From NCBI RefSeq assembly GCF_001905655.1, contig NZ_JMHT01000001.1:1-64000 (forward strand): a stretch of DNA of 64,000 nucleotides, read 5' to 3'. Positions within the stretch are counted from its first letter, which is position 1; every line of letters begins with the position of its first letter. This DNA is from Mycobacterium sp. ST-F2 (GTDB lineage Bacteria; Actinomycetota; Actinomycetes; Mycobacteriales; Mycobacteriaceae). Positions 9,182 through 19,282 of this stretch are shown here, piece after piece. A program made the position numbers and the translations under genes. A model generated the notes under the pieces. The model ran no database searches and was not told the origin of the DNA. It saw nothing but the letters and a program-made list of their open reading frames with translations.

Positions 9182-10126
9182 ATGATGGCCGGCGCCTTCT
9201 TCGACGAACTCCTGGACCGCACCGTCGTGCTCGGCTACTCCCGCGTGGGTCTGGCTGTGCGACAACGATTCTGGCAGGCACCTGAGCTGCCGGACGACGC
9301 CCTCGCCGGCAGGACCGTGATGGTCACCGGGTCGAACTCCGGTATCGGCAAGGCCATTGCCACCGAATTGGCGACGCGCGGGGCGACGGTGTTGATGACG
9401 GTCCGCGACCGGGCCCGCGGCGAGGCCGCCCGGCGCGACGTGCTCATCGACGCGCCGGGCGCCGACGTTGCCGTGGAGGTGTGCGACGTATCGCACCTGG
9501 CCGCGGTCCGGTCGTTCGCCGCGGACATGCTGTCCCGGCGACCACGGTTGGACGCGGTGATCCACAACGCCGGGGCAATGCCCGAGGATCGGGCGGAAAG
9601 CGCTGAAGGACACGAGCTCTCGCTGGCCACCCACGTCCTGGGGCCGGTGTTGCTGACGGAGCTACTGCTGCCGGCGCTGACCGACGCCGCGCGGGTCGTG
9701 CTGATGTCCTCCGGCGGCATGTATACCCAGCCGCTGCCGGTCGACGACATCGAATACCGGCGCGGGCACTACCGCGGCGCGACGGCGTACGCCCGCAGTA
9801 AACGCATCCAGGTCGCGTTGACACCGCTACTGGCGCGGCGCTGGCCCGAATTGATGGTGGCCGCCATGCATCCGGGGTGGGCCGACACCCCGGGCGTCGC
9901 CCGGTCCCTGCCGGGTTTTCGCCGCGTGACGCGCCCGATCCTGCGGACGGCCGAGCAGGCCGCCGACACCGCAGTCTGGCTGACGGCGACGGACCCACCG
10001 CCACCGTCGGGACAGTTCTGGCACGACCGCCGGATCCGTCCCACGCATTACCTGCCCACCACCCATCACAACAACGCCGATGTGCAGCACGTGTGGCAGT
10101 ACTGTGCCACCGCCATCGGCTTGTGA
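9182..10126 (+). CDS. Short-chain dehydrogenase/reductase in the sigK operon
   Basis: A 314-residue SDR. TVMVTGSNSGIGKAIATEL is the NAD(P)-binding TGxxxGxG motif, VIHNAG replaces the usual NNAG, and the active site shows MSSGGMYT with YARSK (YxxxK). A ~35-residue N-terminal extension precedes the Rossmann fold, as in the DHRS12-like subgroup. The substrate is unknown; lipid or isoprenoid carbonyls are plausible. It starts two bases after the rskA stop, so it probably belongs to the sigK transcript; another in-frame ATG lies one codon later. Convergent with the SRPBCC gene, 15 bp away. Confidence 0.85.
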   Translation: MMAGAFFDELLDRTVVLGYSRVGLAVRQRFWQAPELPDDALAGRTVMVTGSNSGIGKAIATELATRGATVLMTVRDRARGEAARRDVLIDAPGADVAVEVCDVSHLAAVRSFAADMLSRRPRLDAVIHNAGAMPEDRAESAEGHELSLATHVLGPVLLTELLLPALTDAARVVLMSSGGMYTQPLPVDDIEYRRGHYRGATAYARSKRIQVALTPLLARRWPELMVAAMHPGWADTPGVARSLPGFRRVTRPILRTAEQAADTAVWLTATDPPPPSGQFWHDRRIRPTHYLPTTHHNNADVQHVWQYCATAIGL

Positions 10127-10141
10127 GGACTTGTCCCGCAA

Positions 10142-10573
10142 TCAGATTCGCGCGAGTTCGCGGCGCAGCCCGCGCGCCCCGTCGTCGAGAAGGTGCGTCA
10201 CCGCAAGCTGGAGCACGGGCTCGATCCACCGCAGCCACCCCTGAAACGCGAACCTGATGCGGTAGGTGACCTCAGTGCCGTCGGGGTGCGGGGCCACCGT
10301 GATGGTGTCCCGCGCGACGAGGTACTGGTTGACCCCGCGCAGTTCGATCGACCGCCCCGGTGTCAGGCCGGCCACTTCGTACGTCAGCTCCGACGTACGG
10401 CCGGCGAAGCGGGACGTGTTCACATAGCGGGTACCCACGCCGCCGTCACCGGCGACGCGTTCGGTGCGCACGGTGCCGGGGTCCCACTGCGTCGTGGTGG
10501 TGAAGTCCGCCAGGTAGGCGAAGACGGCGTCCGCGGGCGCGGCCACCACCAACCGACGTTGCGCGTCGATCAT
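10142..10573 (-). CDS. SRPBCC (polyketide-cyclase/START-like) family protein
   Basis: A 143-residue SRPBCC-fold protein: RRLVVAAPADAVFAYLADF at the N-terminus and a C-terminal amphipathic helix (PVLQLAVTHLLDDGARGLRR). The fold binds hydrophobic ligands; no substrate can be named. The start at 10573 is chosen because ATGA overlaps the upstream gene's stop; an in-frame ATG at 10606 would lie inside that gene. It is the second gene of a two-gene operon carrying the exact SigK-type promoter. Confidence 0.82.
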   Translation of the reverse strand: MIDAQRRLVVAAPADAVFAYLADFTTTTQWDPGTVRTERVAGDGGVGTRYVNTSRFAGRTSELTYEVAGLTPGRSIELRGVNQYLVARDTITVAPHPDGTEVTYRIRFAFQGWLRWIEPVLQLAVTHLLDDGARGLRRELARI

Positions 10574-11928
10574 CGGGCCGCCTTCCCCAGTTGGTGGCGC
10601 AGGCACTGTTCGAGGTCCGGGCGCCGGAAGCGATGTCCGGCTGCGCTGAGCCGGCCGGGTACCACCCGCTGGCTGGCCATGGCCAGCTCTCGCGCCCCCT
10701 GCCTGCCGAGCAGCAGCGCCGGTCCCAGGGCGGGCACCGGCAGCACGGCCGGCCGGTGCAGCACCCCGGCCAGGGTCCGCGTGTAGTCCGCGTTACGAAC
10801 CGGTTGCGGCGCAACGGCATTCACCGGACCAGACAGCCCGCCGTCGACCAGGGCGCGGTGGTACACGTCGACCAGATCGTCGATGTCGATCCAGGACAGC
10901 CACTGCCGCCCGTCACCCAGCGGCCCACCCAGACCCGCGGCGAACAGTGGCCGCATCAGCTGGAGCGTGCCGCCGCGCGGCGTCTGCACGATCCCGGTGC
11001 GGACGTTGACGACCCGCAGTCCGGCGGTGGTTGCGGGCGCCGTCGCGGCTTCCCAGTCGGCGACGACGTCGGCCAGGAACCCGTCGCCCGGTTGCGCCGA
11101 TTCGTCGAGGTGCTCGTCGGCCCGGTCGTCTCCGTACCACCCGATCGCCGACGCGCTGACGAACACCGACGGCCCGTCGGTCGCCTGCGCGGCGCACTCG
11201 GCCAGCCGGCGGGTCGGCTCGATCCGGCTGTCGCGCACCACTTTCTTGTGCGCATCAGTGAACCGGCCTGCGATCGATGCTCCCGCCAGGTGCACCACGG
11301 CGTCGATCCCGTCGAGCAGATTCCCGGCGGGCGACTCGGGATCCCACCGGCGTTCGGTGTCGTCGCGTGGTTCACGGCGCACCAGCCGGATCACCCGGTA
11401 ACCGCCGGTGGACAGGAAGGCGGTCAGAGCGCTGCCGACCAATCCCGATGCCCCGGTCACCGCCACCACATCGGGACGCTCACCGTGGTCGCGCGCCCAC
11501 TGATGGGCGGCCAGGTCGTCGCTCAGCTGACGATGCCGATAGCGGAACGTCTGCTGCAGAAAGGCCCCGGGCACCGGCGTATCGACGCGGTCGGTGACCC
11601 GGGTGCGCCCGGTGCCGACGGCGTCGAAGCAGTGTTCGTGCCGCCAGCGCCCGATCAAACCTGTTGGTAGCGAACGCAACCCGTCTCGACCCAATTCGTC
11701 CACGAACCGTGCCGGCGGCGCGTAGTCAACACGATTGTGTTGGGCACTCCAGCGCAACCCGCCGGGCAGGCCCAGTACGGCGCGCCCGTCGGCCAGCGAT
11801 GCCGCTTCCGCGACCACACTCATCGGTTGCCACGGCGGCAGCAACCTGTGGATGGCGCCCGGCCGGGCATGCCAGGCAAACACGTCGTCGCGCGGCGCGT
11901 CCACCACACTGCTGTACTCGATTCCCAT
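10570..11928 (-). CDS. SRPBCC-epimerase fusion (TIGR01777/YfcH family)
   Basis: A 452-residue two-domain protein. Residues 1-150 are an SRPBCC domain (SSVVDAPRDDVFAWHARPGA). Residues 153-450 are an extended-SDR domain with VVAVTGASGLVGSALTAFL, VVHLAGASIAGRF and FVSASAIGWYGD, typical of the TIGR01777 (SulA/YfcH) epimerase group. The reaction is uncharacterised. It lies downstream of an exact SigK consensus promoter (11961-11987), with GGAGG near the ATG, so it is a likely SigK target although on the opposite strand from sigK. Confidence 0.87.
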   Translation of the reverse strand: MGIEYSSVVDAPRDDVFAWHARPGAIHRLLPPWQPMSVVAEAASLADGRAVLGLPGGLRWSAQHNRVDYAPPARFVDELGRDGLRSLPTGLIGRWRHEHCFDAVGTGRTRVTDRVDTPVPGAFLQQTFRYRHRQLSDDLAAHQWARDHGERPDVVAVTGASGLVGSALTAFLSTGGYRVIRLVRREPRDDTERRWDPESPAGNLLDGIDAVVHLAGASIAGRFTDAHKKVVRDSRIEPTRRLAECAAQATDGPSVFVSASAIGWYGDDRADEHLDESAQPGDGFLADVVADWEAATAPATTAGLRVVNVRTGIVQTPRGGTLQLMRPLFAAGLGGPLGDGRQWLSWIDIDDLVDVYHRALVDGGLSGPVNAVAPQPVRNADYTRTLAGVLHRPAVLPVPALGPALLLGRQGARELAMASQRVVPGRLSAAGHRFRRPDLEQCLRHQLGKAAR

Positions 11929-11960
11929 GAAACCTCCGAGTCGAATCGGCTTCAGGTGGG

Positions 11961-11987
11961 ATTCGGAGCCACCCGGCCGACGGATGG
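11961..11987 (-). promoter_or_regulatory. Exact-consensus SigK promoter of the epimerase-SRPBCC operon
   Basis: Read on the minus strand: CCATCC (11987-11982), fifteen bases, CCGAAT (11966-11961). Both hexamers equal the published SigK consensus. The spacing is the same as in the candidate sigK operon promoter, and the start codon is 32 bases downstream of the -10 element. Confidence 0.75.
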
Positions 11988-12026
11988 GCCAGGGATACCC
12001 ACGAAAGAGATTCGAAAAACAGTGGC

Positions 12027-12794
12027 TCAGCTCACCGGCTTGTAGCTGAACGACACCTTGCCGTCGGCGACGTCAGTGACCGTCAGCGTGTAGTCACGGC
12101 TCTGACCGCCGACGACCGCGGTGCACCGCTGGGTCGCCCCGACCTTGTTCTCCACGTCTCCGGCACACTTGACCGTGGCGGCGCTCTGACCCAGTTGCGC
12201 CGCAAGGGAACTCTCCGCAACCGACTTCTCCAGCACCGGCGTCAGGCCGTAATTCATTGCGAGCCCCGATACTTCACTCACCACCGCGGTGCGCCGGCTG
12301 GTGAAACCGTCGTCCGTGATGTCACACAGCGCCACGGCACCCTGCTTGCCCTCGAGCCCCGACAGGCACACCACCGAGTCCGGAGCGGCCTTGCGGGTGC
12401 GGGTCACCATGTCGGCCACCGCCGCCTCCAATTGCGCCTTGGAGACCGCAGGAGTCATCGAATAGCTGACCTTGCCGTCGTCGACGCTGGAGACCGTGAC
12501 CGTCGGCTGGATGCCGTAGGCGGGCGACATCGTGACGTCGCAGCGGGTGCTCTGCCCGACCCGGGCGATGAGGCCGCGCTCGCAGATCACGGCCTGCGGC
12601 GGCTGACTGGTGAAGGCATCGTGGATCGCCCGCTCGAGTGACGCCTTGTCCACCATCGGCAGCTGCGCGGACGGCTTCGCTTGCGTGGGTTCCTGTTCCG
12701 GGCGCGTCAGGCTGTAGATCAACGCCGCCAACCCGGTCACCAGCAGCCCAGCGATGACGACCAGTGCCAAGATGCGCGCCCTCATAGCCGCCAT
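12027..12794 (-). CDS. Membrane-anchored protein with three tandem DUF4333-like repeats
   Basis: A 255-residue protein with an N-terminal membrane anchor (ILALVVIAGLLVTGLAALIY) and a short Lys/Pro/Gln-rich linker. Three related ~65-residue units follow, each with a cysteine pair: VICERG...TRCDV, VVCLSG...ALCDI and VKCAGD...QRCTA. The Cys spacing suggests one disulphide per unit on the outer face of the membrane. DUF4333 has no known function. The start at 12794 has GGGGAGAGG four bases upstream; an in-frame ATG three codons later is possible. No SigK-like element was seen upstream. Divergent from sseA. Confidence 0.78.
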   Translation of the reverse strand: MAAMRARILALVVIAGLLVTGLAALIYSLTRPEQEPTQAKPSAQLPMVDKASLERAIHDAFTSQPPQAVICERGLIARVGQSTRCDVTMSPAYGIQPTVTVSSVDDGKVSYSMTPAVSKAQLEAAVADMVTRTRKAAPDSVVCLSGLEGKQGAVALCDITDDGFTSRRTAVVSEVSGLAMNYGLTPVLEKSVAESSLAAQLGQSAATVKCAGDVENKVGATQRCTAVVGGQSRDYTLTVTDVADGKVSFSYKPVS

Positions 12795-12890
12795 TGTGCC
12801 TCTCCCCCAATACGTTGATACCGACACGCCGCACGGCAATCGCGCCAACACGTTTGCCCTTACGGTTCTGCGGCGTATTTAGGGCGTAGG

Positions 12891-12896
12891 TACGCT
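12891..12896 (+). promoter_or_regulatory. -10 hexamer for a probably leaderless sseA transcript
   Basis: TACGCT fits TANNNT and ends six bases before the G of the sseA start codon (GTG at 12903). No ribosome binding site precedes that GTG. This arrangement suggests a leaderless mRNA. The call rests on spacing alone. Confidence 0.45.
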
Positions 12897-12902
12897 CACA
12901 GT

Positions 12903-13799
12903 GTGCCGCTGCCCGCAGACCCACATCCCGCCTTCGCAACCTATGCGCATCCCGATCGCCTGGTGACCGCCGACTGGCTGTCCGGCAACATCGGACGCCC
13001 CGGTCTGGCCATCGTCGAATCCGACGAAGACGTCCTCCTCTACGACACCGGACACATCCCCGGTGCGGTGAAGATCGACTGGCATACCGACCTCAACGAC
13101 CCGCACGTCCGCGACTACATCGACGGCGCCCAGTTCGCGGCGCTCATGGATCGCAAGGGCATCAGCCGGGACGACACCGTCGTGATCTACGGCGACAAGA
13201 GCAACTGGTGGGCTGCGTACGCGCTGTGGGTGTTCACGCTCTTCGGGCACCCGGACGTGCGTCTGCTCGACGGCGGCCGCGATCTGTGGATCACCAACGG
13301 CCGGGACACCACCCTGGACGTGCCGAGCAAGCAGACCACGGGGTACCCCGTGGTGGAGCGCAACGACGCTCCGATCCGGGCCTTCAAGGACGACGTCCTC
13401 GCGATCCTGGGCAAGGAGCCGCTGATCGACGTCCGCTCGCCGCAGGAGTACACCGGCGAGCGCACCCACATGCCCGACTACCCGGAGGAGGGTGCGCTGC
13501 GCGGCGGCCACATTCCCACCGCGCGGTCCATCCCGTGGGCGAAGGCCGTCGACGACAGCGGGCGGTTCCGCAGCCGCGCCGAACTCGATGAGCTGTACGG
13601 CTTCATCTCCCCCGACGACAAGGCGGTCGCCTACTGCCGTATCGGTGAGCGCTCCAGCCACACCTGGTTCGTGCTGACGCACCTCATCGGTCTGCCTGCC
13701 GTGCGCAACTACGACGGCTCGTGGACCGAATGGGGCAACGCGGTGCGGGTGCCCGTCGCCGTTGGTGAGGAACCGGGGCCGGCGCCGGGCTCCGCATGA
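12903..13799 (+). CDS. sseA: Thiosulfate sulfurtransferase (rhodanese) SseA
   Basis: A 298-residue tandem rhodanese. The N-terminal inactive-type domain ([10 protein letters not shown], then [13 protein letters not shown]) is followed by a catalytic domain ([15 protein letters not shown], then [12 protein letters not shown]). The active-site loop is CRIGERS, matching mycobacterial SseA. It transfers sulfane sulfur from a donor to a thiophilic acceptor. The GTG start probably lies at the 5' end of a leaderless transcript. The stop overlaps the SufE-like gene (ATGA), as in Rv3283-Rv3284. Confidence 0.95.
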   Translation: MPLPADPHPAFATYAHPDRLVTADWLSGNIGRPGLAIVESDEDVLLYDTGHIPGAVKIDWHTDLNDPHVRDYIDGAQFAALMDRKGISRDDTVVIYGDKSNWWAAYALWVFTLFGHPDVRLLDGGRDLWITNGRDTTLDVPSKQTTGYPVVERNDAPIRAFKDDVLAILGKEPLIDVRSPQEYTGERTHMPDYPEEGALRGGHIPTARSIPWAKAVDDSGRFRSRAELDELYGFISPDDKAVAYCRIGERSSHTWFVLTHLIGLPAVRNYDGSWTEWGNAVRVPVAVGEEPGPAPGSA

Positions 13800-14212
13800 G
13801 CGTGCCCGCGGCCCTGGCCGAGGTGGTGTCGGACTTCGCCGACGTTCAGGGGCAGGACAAGCTGGCGTTGCTGCTGGAGTTCGCCAATGAGCTCCCGCCG
13901 CTGCCGCCGACGCTCGAGGAAGCCGCGATGGAGCCGGTGCCGGAGTGCCAGTCACCGCTGTTCCTGCACGTCGACGCCGACGACCCGGACCACGTGCGGC
14001 TCTATTTCAGCGCGCCGGCCGAAGCGCCGACGACCCGCGGCTTCGCCGCGATCCTCGCCGCCGGGCTCGACGGCCTGTCCGCGACCGAAATCCTTGCCGT
14101 TCCCGACGATTTCTACGCCGAACTGGGCCTGGCTAAGCTGATCAGCCCCCTGCGGCTGCGGGGTATGTCGGCGATGCTGACCCGGATCAAGCGTCGCTTA
14201 CGCGCTGGTTAG
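13796..14212 (+). CDS. SufE-family protein (Rv3284-like)
   Basis: A 138-residue SufE/YgdK-family protein. [25 protein letters not shown] is the conserved N-terminal helix, [11 protein letters not shown] carries the cysteine that accepts sulfur in SufE (C57 region), and the C-terminus has [14 protein letters not shown]. SufE proteins accept persulfide sulfur from a desulfurase; next to a rhodanese the partner is probably SseA, consistent with reports that M. tuberculosis SseA works with its SufE neighbour. The ATG overlaps the sseA stop. Confidence 0.9.
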   Translation: MSVPAALAEVVSDFADVQGQDKLALLLEFANELPPLPPTLEEAAMEPVPECQSPLFLHVDADDPDHVRLYFSAPAEAPTTRGFAAILAAGLDGLSATEILAVPDDFYAELGLAKLISPLRLRGMSAMLTRIKRRLRAG

Positions 14213-14217
14213 CCCCT

Positions 14218-14243
14218 AAAACCGCGCTACCGCGTTTTCGGCG
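14218..14243 (+). terminator. Weak hairpin after the sseA-sufE operon
   Basis: AAAA-C-CGCG-CTAC-CGCG-TTTT just after the SufE-like stop forms a short stem with a bulged C and a T4 run. It could be a weak intrinsic terminator. The stem is short and the T run is brief, so confidence is low. Confidence 0.3.
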
Positions 14244-14379
14244 GCCCCGTCAAAGTTTGCACCCGTCTAGTAGTCTGACGACGGGCCGCAGCAACGGTGC
14301 CGGTGCCCTGATCGGCTCTGCGTGCCACCCCGCCAGCCGACCGCCCGGCAAACGAAATTCACGAAAGAGGTCCGGCAGA

Positions 14380-15813
14380 GTGAACCGCCAGCCCCGGGAT
14401 GTGATCCTCTACGAACTCAACGAGGTGCCGTGGGACGTCGTTGACATCTACGTCAAAAATCGGCCCAACTCCAACCTGGCCGCCCTGCTGAAGGAGGGCC
14501 AGTCCCAGACCACGGTGCACGAGGACCGCGCCGAGCAGATGGGTCTGCAGCCGTGGCGCACCTGGCCGACGCTGCACATGTCGACCTATGCCCACAACTC
14601 GTTCGACCTGGGCCAGGACCCGACCACGTTCAAGGGCGACCCGATCTGGGACGTCGCCGAGGCCGCGGGCCTGTCGGTCGGGCTGTTCGGCCCGATGCAG
14701 AGCTGGCCGGCGCGGCAGTTCAAGCACGGCGGCTTCTACGTTCCCGACACCTTCAGCCAGGACGCCAAGACCTACCCGCGGTCCCTGGAGCGCTTCCAGA
14801 CCTTCAACCTGGCCATGACGGGCGCCAACGGCTTTTCGCCCGCCGAGGTCCTGAATCCGAAGATGCTGGCCGGTACCGCTGTCGACCTGTTGCGCCTGGG
14901 TCTGACCCCGCGCTCGGCCGCGACGGTGGCCACCCACCTGGTCAAGGAACGCAGGGACCCGCGCTACAAGGCCTTCCGCTCGGCCATGCAGGCGCCGCTG
15001 GGCTTCGACCTGTACTGGCACCAGCACCGCAAGCACAACCCGCGACTGTCCATCTTCTGGACCAATCACGTCGCCGGCATGATGCACCGCTTCTGGGGCG
15101 ACACCATGCCCGGCTACACCGAGAAGTTCGAGTACGCCGCCGACGAGGTCTACGGCAGCTTCATCATCGAGGCCATGGACCTCACCGATCGCCAGCTCGG
15201 CCGGATCCGCAAGTACATGGCCAAGCACCCGCAATCCATGCTGGTGCTGTCGGCGAGCATGGGTCAGGGCCCGGTCGAGACGCTCGAGCTCGGCGACACC
15301 CTGTTCGTGCTCGACGACCACAGCAAGCTCGTCTCGGCACTGGGTCTGGCGCCGGCCGAACTCGGGCTGGCGATGTATCCGATGATCTCGCTGGCGTTCG
15401 CCTCTGAGGCCGATGCCCAGGCGGCTGTGGCACCGCTCGAGTCGGTCCACGCCGAAGGCCGCGGCCCCCTGTTGGCGCGGGTGCGCGCCGAGGGCAAGAC
15501 GGTGACGTTCGGCGTCGACTACCAGATCGACAGCGACCCCGACGCCACCTTCCGCTGGCGTCCCACGGGTTCGGACGCCGAGGTGGTCGGCAAACCTGCC
15601 GACCTCGGATTCGGCATCGAGCACCGTGTCGGCGGCATCAACACCGGCTATCACATCCCCGAAGGCATCCTGCTGACCGCGGGCGCCGGGGTGCCCAAGG
15701 ATGCGTCGCGCAAAGAGGTCGACGTGCTGGACGTGGCACCGTCGTTGCTGGCCAACGTCCTGGGCGTGGAGCCGGCGCCGTCGATGCAGGGTATTCCGAC
15801 GTTGTTCCTGTAA
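14380..15813 (+). CDS. Alkaline-phosphatase-superfamily protein with altered metal-site motifs
   Basis: A 477-residue protein with the outline of the type I phosphodiesterase/phosphatase (AP) fold. There is an N-terminal strand DVILYELNEVPWDVV, a nucleophile-like segment WPTLHMSTY (T64/S68), FWTNHVAGMMHRFW in the middle, LVLSASMGQGPVE where the family usually has SDHG, and a C-terminal VDVLDVAPSLLANVLG, typical for AP enzymes acting on nucleotides or glycans. Several usual metal ligands (Asp of the first strand, Asp/His of DxxxH, Asp-His of SDHG) are replaced. Start: the GTG at 14380 with AAAGAGG nine bases upstream; the earlier in-frame start at 14257 has no site. The substrate is unknown. 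Confidence 0.65.
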   Translation: MNRQPRDVILYELNEVPWDVVDIYVKNRPNSNLAALLKEGQSQTTVHEDRAEQMGLQPWRTWPTLHMSTYAHNSFDLGQDPTTFKGDPIWDVAEAAGLSVGLFGPMQSWPARQFKHGGFYVPDTFSQDAKTYPRSLERFQTFNLAMTGANGFSPAEVLNPKMLAGTAVDLLRLGLTPRSAATVATHLVKERRDPRYKAFRSAMQAPLGFDLYWHQHRKHNPRLSIFWTNHVAGMMHRFWGDTMPGYTEKFEYAADEVYGSFIIEAMDLTDRQLGRIRKYMAKHPQSMLVLSASMGQGPVETLELGDTLFVLDDHSKLVSALGLAPAELGLAMYPMISLAFASEADAQAAVAPLESVHAEGRGPLLARVRAEGKTVTFGVDYQIDSDPDATFRWRPTGSDAEVVGKPADLGFGIEHRVGGINTGYHIPEGILLTAGAGVPKDASRKEVDVLDVAPSLLANVLGVEPAPSMQGIPTLFL

Positions 15814-17733
<1,920 letters not shown>

Positions 17734-17744
17734 TTCTTTCGCCT

Positions 17745-17785
17745 CCGCCGGGTGGCCAGTTCTCTGGTCACCCGGCGGATTTTTT
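17745..17785 (+). terminator. Strong intrinsic terminator of accA3
   Basis: A 15-bp stem (CCGCCGGGTGGCCAG against CTGGTCACCCGGCGG, with one G-T pair) and a four-base loop, followed by A and six Ts. This is the clearest rho-independent terminator in the window. The T run ends five bases before the start codon of the next gene. Confidence 0.92.
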
Positions 17786-17789
17786 CATC

Positions 17790-18107
17790 ATGGAACCCAT
17801 CGAGATCAATGCCGGCGCCTGGTATCTGCGCGCGCTGCGGGCCGACGACCGCATGGATGACCGGCCGTCCCTGGCCGACTTGGGTGAGCACTCCCCCGAT
17901 CACGTGGAAACCCGTGCGACGCAATGGGAATCCGACACGCTGTATTCGTGGGCGGTGTGCGAGCCGACGACCGGCGAACTGCTGGCCGAGATCACCCTGG
18001 ACCCCGGCACGCGCGAGATTTCTGTACGGACCCGCGCCGGGTTCGACGAGGCCGCTGCGACGGGAGTCGAGTCAGTGCGCCGCTTCGCGGCCGCGATGCT
18101 GGGCTGA
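17790..18107 (+). CDS. Small conserved hypothetical protein, perhaps a GNAT-like fragment
   Basis: A 105-residue protein (GAWYLRALRADDRMDDRP, then TLYSWAVCEPTTGELLAEITL, ending in VRRFAAAMLG). The opening and middle resemble the N-terminal strands of GNAT acetyltransferases, but the acetyl-CoA-binding motif is not evident, so it is either a remnant or a distinct small family. The terminator of accA3 ends five bases before the ATG, leaving no room for a ribosome binding site; translation would need a leaderless or read-through transcript. Codon use looks coding. Confidence 0.6.
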   Translation: MEPIEINAGAWYLRALRADDRMDDRPSLADLGEHSPDHVETRATQWESDTLYSWAVCEPTTGELLAEITLDPGTREISVRTRAGFDEAAATGVESVRRFAAAMLG

Positions 18108-18114
18108 CAAGTCA

Positions 18115-18465
18115 CTAGAACAGCAGCACCGGCAGGCTCATGGTCAGCACGATGGACATGAGCAGCAGCAGGAACCAGCCGGCGCCCTGCCAAGCCCACC
18201 AGACCTTGTCACCCCGCCAGGCCCGATAGGTCCGCACGAAGGCCCACACCCCGCTGCCGAACAGGAACAGCGGACCGGCCAGGGCCAGCACGGTGCGGTA
18301 CGGCATGGTGCATGCCGCGGTGTCGAAGCCATTGCAATGCCGGACCCAGACGGCGGCGAGGACCATGAACCCGACGCCGACGCTGCCCATCACCAGGCCG
18401 AATCGCGCGGCCTCATGCACGCTGGGATCGTCGTCGCGGAATCTGTCAGTTGTCGGGCTGAGCAT
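18115..18465 (-). CDS. Small membrane protein of unknown function
   Basis: A 116-residue protein with three predicted membrane segments (about residues 22-41, 56-78 and 91-114), the last rich in Trp and Leu (VWWAWQGAGWFLLLLM). A cysteine pair (RHCNGFDTAAC) lies in the loop after the first segment and could form a disulphide outside. The start at 18465 has a GGGGG-rich site upstream; a GTG five codons earlier is possible. No family recognised. It follows the arsR gene by 38 bp and may be cotranscribed. Confidence 0.65.
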   Translation of the reverse strand: MLSPTTDRFRDDDPSVHEAARFGLVMGSVGVGFMVLAAVWVRHCNGFDTAACTMPYRTVLALAGPLFLFGSGVWAFVRTYRAWRGDKVWWAWQGAGWFLLLLMSIVLTMSLPVLLF

Positions 18466-18503
18466 CGTTATCACCGCCACCCCCAGTATGCGCCCGATCG
18501 CCG

Positions 18504-18830
18504 CTACGGTGCCAGTCCACCCTCGGCAATCCGCTTGATCGCCGCCAGGCGCCGATCCCATTGTCTGCCAATGGTTTCCAGCTGGTTGCCCAACGCACTC
18601 AGTTTGGCACCCAATGCGCGATAACGAATCTCGCGGCCCACCTTGACCGGTTCCACCAGCCCCGCCTCGGCCAGCACCGTCAAATGCTTGGCGATGGCCT
18701 GGCGGCTCACCGGCAGCCGGCCGGCCAGCGCGCTCGCCGACAGGTCGTCGGCGCCCAGTTCGGTCAGGATGCGCCAGCGGGTCTCGTCGGCGAGCACCGC
18801 CAGCACCGCCTGCATATGGGTGTCGGTCAC
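18504..18830 (-). CDS. ArsR-family transcriptional regulator
   Basis: A 108-residue winged-helix ArsR protein: VLAVLADETRWRILTELG, then LSASALAGRLPVSRQAIAKHL (recognition helix) and LVEPVKVGREIRYRA (wing). No metal-binding Cys cluster is seen, so it belongs to the non-metal group often paired with AHSA1 proteins. The ATG overlaps the AHSA1 gene's stop (ATGA), so the two are coupled. Two related palindromes upstream of the pair (19283 and 19316) are the natural operator candidates. Confidence 0.88.
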   Translation of the reverse strand: MTDTHMQAVLAVLADETRWRILTELGADDLSASALAGRLPVSRQAIAKHLTVLAEAGLVEPVKVGREIRYRALGAKLSALGNQLETIGRQWDRRLAAIKRIAEGGLAP

Positions 18831-19258
18831 ACCGACGCCTGCAGGTACGCCACCAGGTCGTCGAGCTCAGCCGTCCAGCCACCGCTGTTCTCCGCGTGTG
18901 CGGTCTGCGGATCGGCGAGATTCTCAAAGCCCGTCTCGCGCAGATCAAGTCGGGTGCCGCCGTCGATCTCGGTGAGGACGAAGCGGACGACGGTGGAGTT
19001 CCCGGGCGTCGGCTCGGCATCGACTTCGCGGTGCGCCCACCGATAGACCAGCGTATGCGGCGCCTCGGCGCTTTCGACGACGACCCGGAACTTGCCGTGG
19101 GCGTTCCAGCCGAAGAACCCGGTGCCGCCCGGGATCGGCTCGAGTTCGGCTGCGTCACCGAACCATTGCGCGATGAGCTCGGCTTTCGTCAGGGCATCCC
19201 AGACCCGCTGGATCGGCGCGCTGATGTCGATGGTGCGGGTGATGTCCAGCGTGTCCAT
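18827..19258 (-). CDS. AHSA1/SRPBCC-family protein coupled to ArsR
   Basis: A 143-residue START-fold protein: TIDISAPIQRVWDALTKAELIAQWFG at the N-terminus, FFGWNAHGKFRVVVE, TRLDLRETGF, and a C-terminal helix GGWTAELDDLVAYLQA. AHSA1-type proteins bind small hydrophobic molecules, and many form two-gene units with ArsR regulators; the ligand here is unknown. GAAGGGG precedes the ATG at 19258. The gene order (AHSA1 first, then arsR) is the reverse of the more common one. Confidence 0.85.
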   Translation of the reverse strand: MDTLDITRTIDISAPIQRVWDALTKAELIAQWFGDAAELEPIPGGTGFFGWNAHGKFRVVVESAEAPHTLVYRWAHREVDAEPTPGNSTVVRFVLTEIDGGTRLDLRETGFENLADPQTAHAENSGGWTAELDDLVAYLQASV

Positions 19259-19282
19259 GATTCCCCTTCGAGTGGCGTTAAG

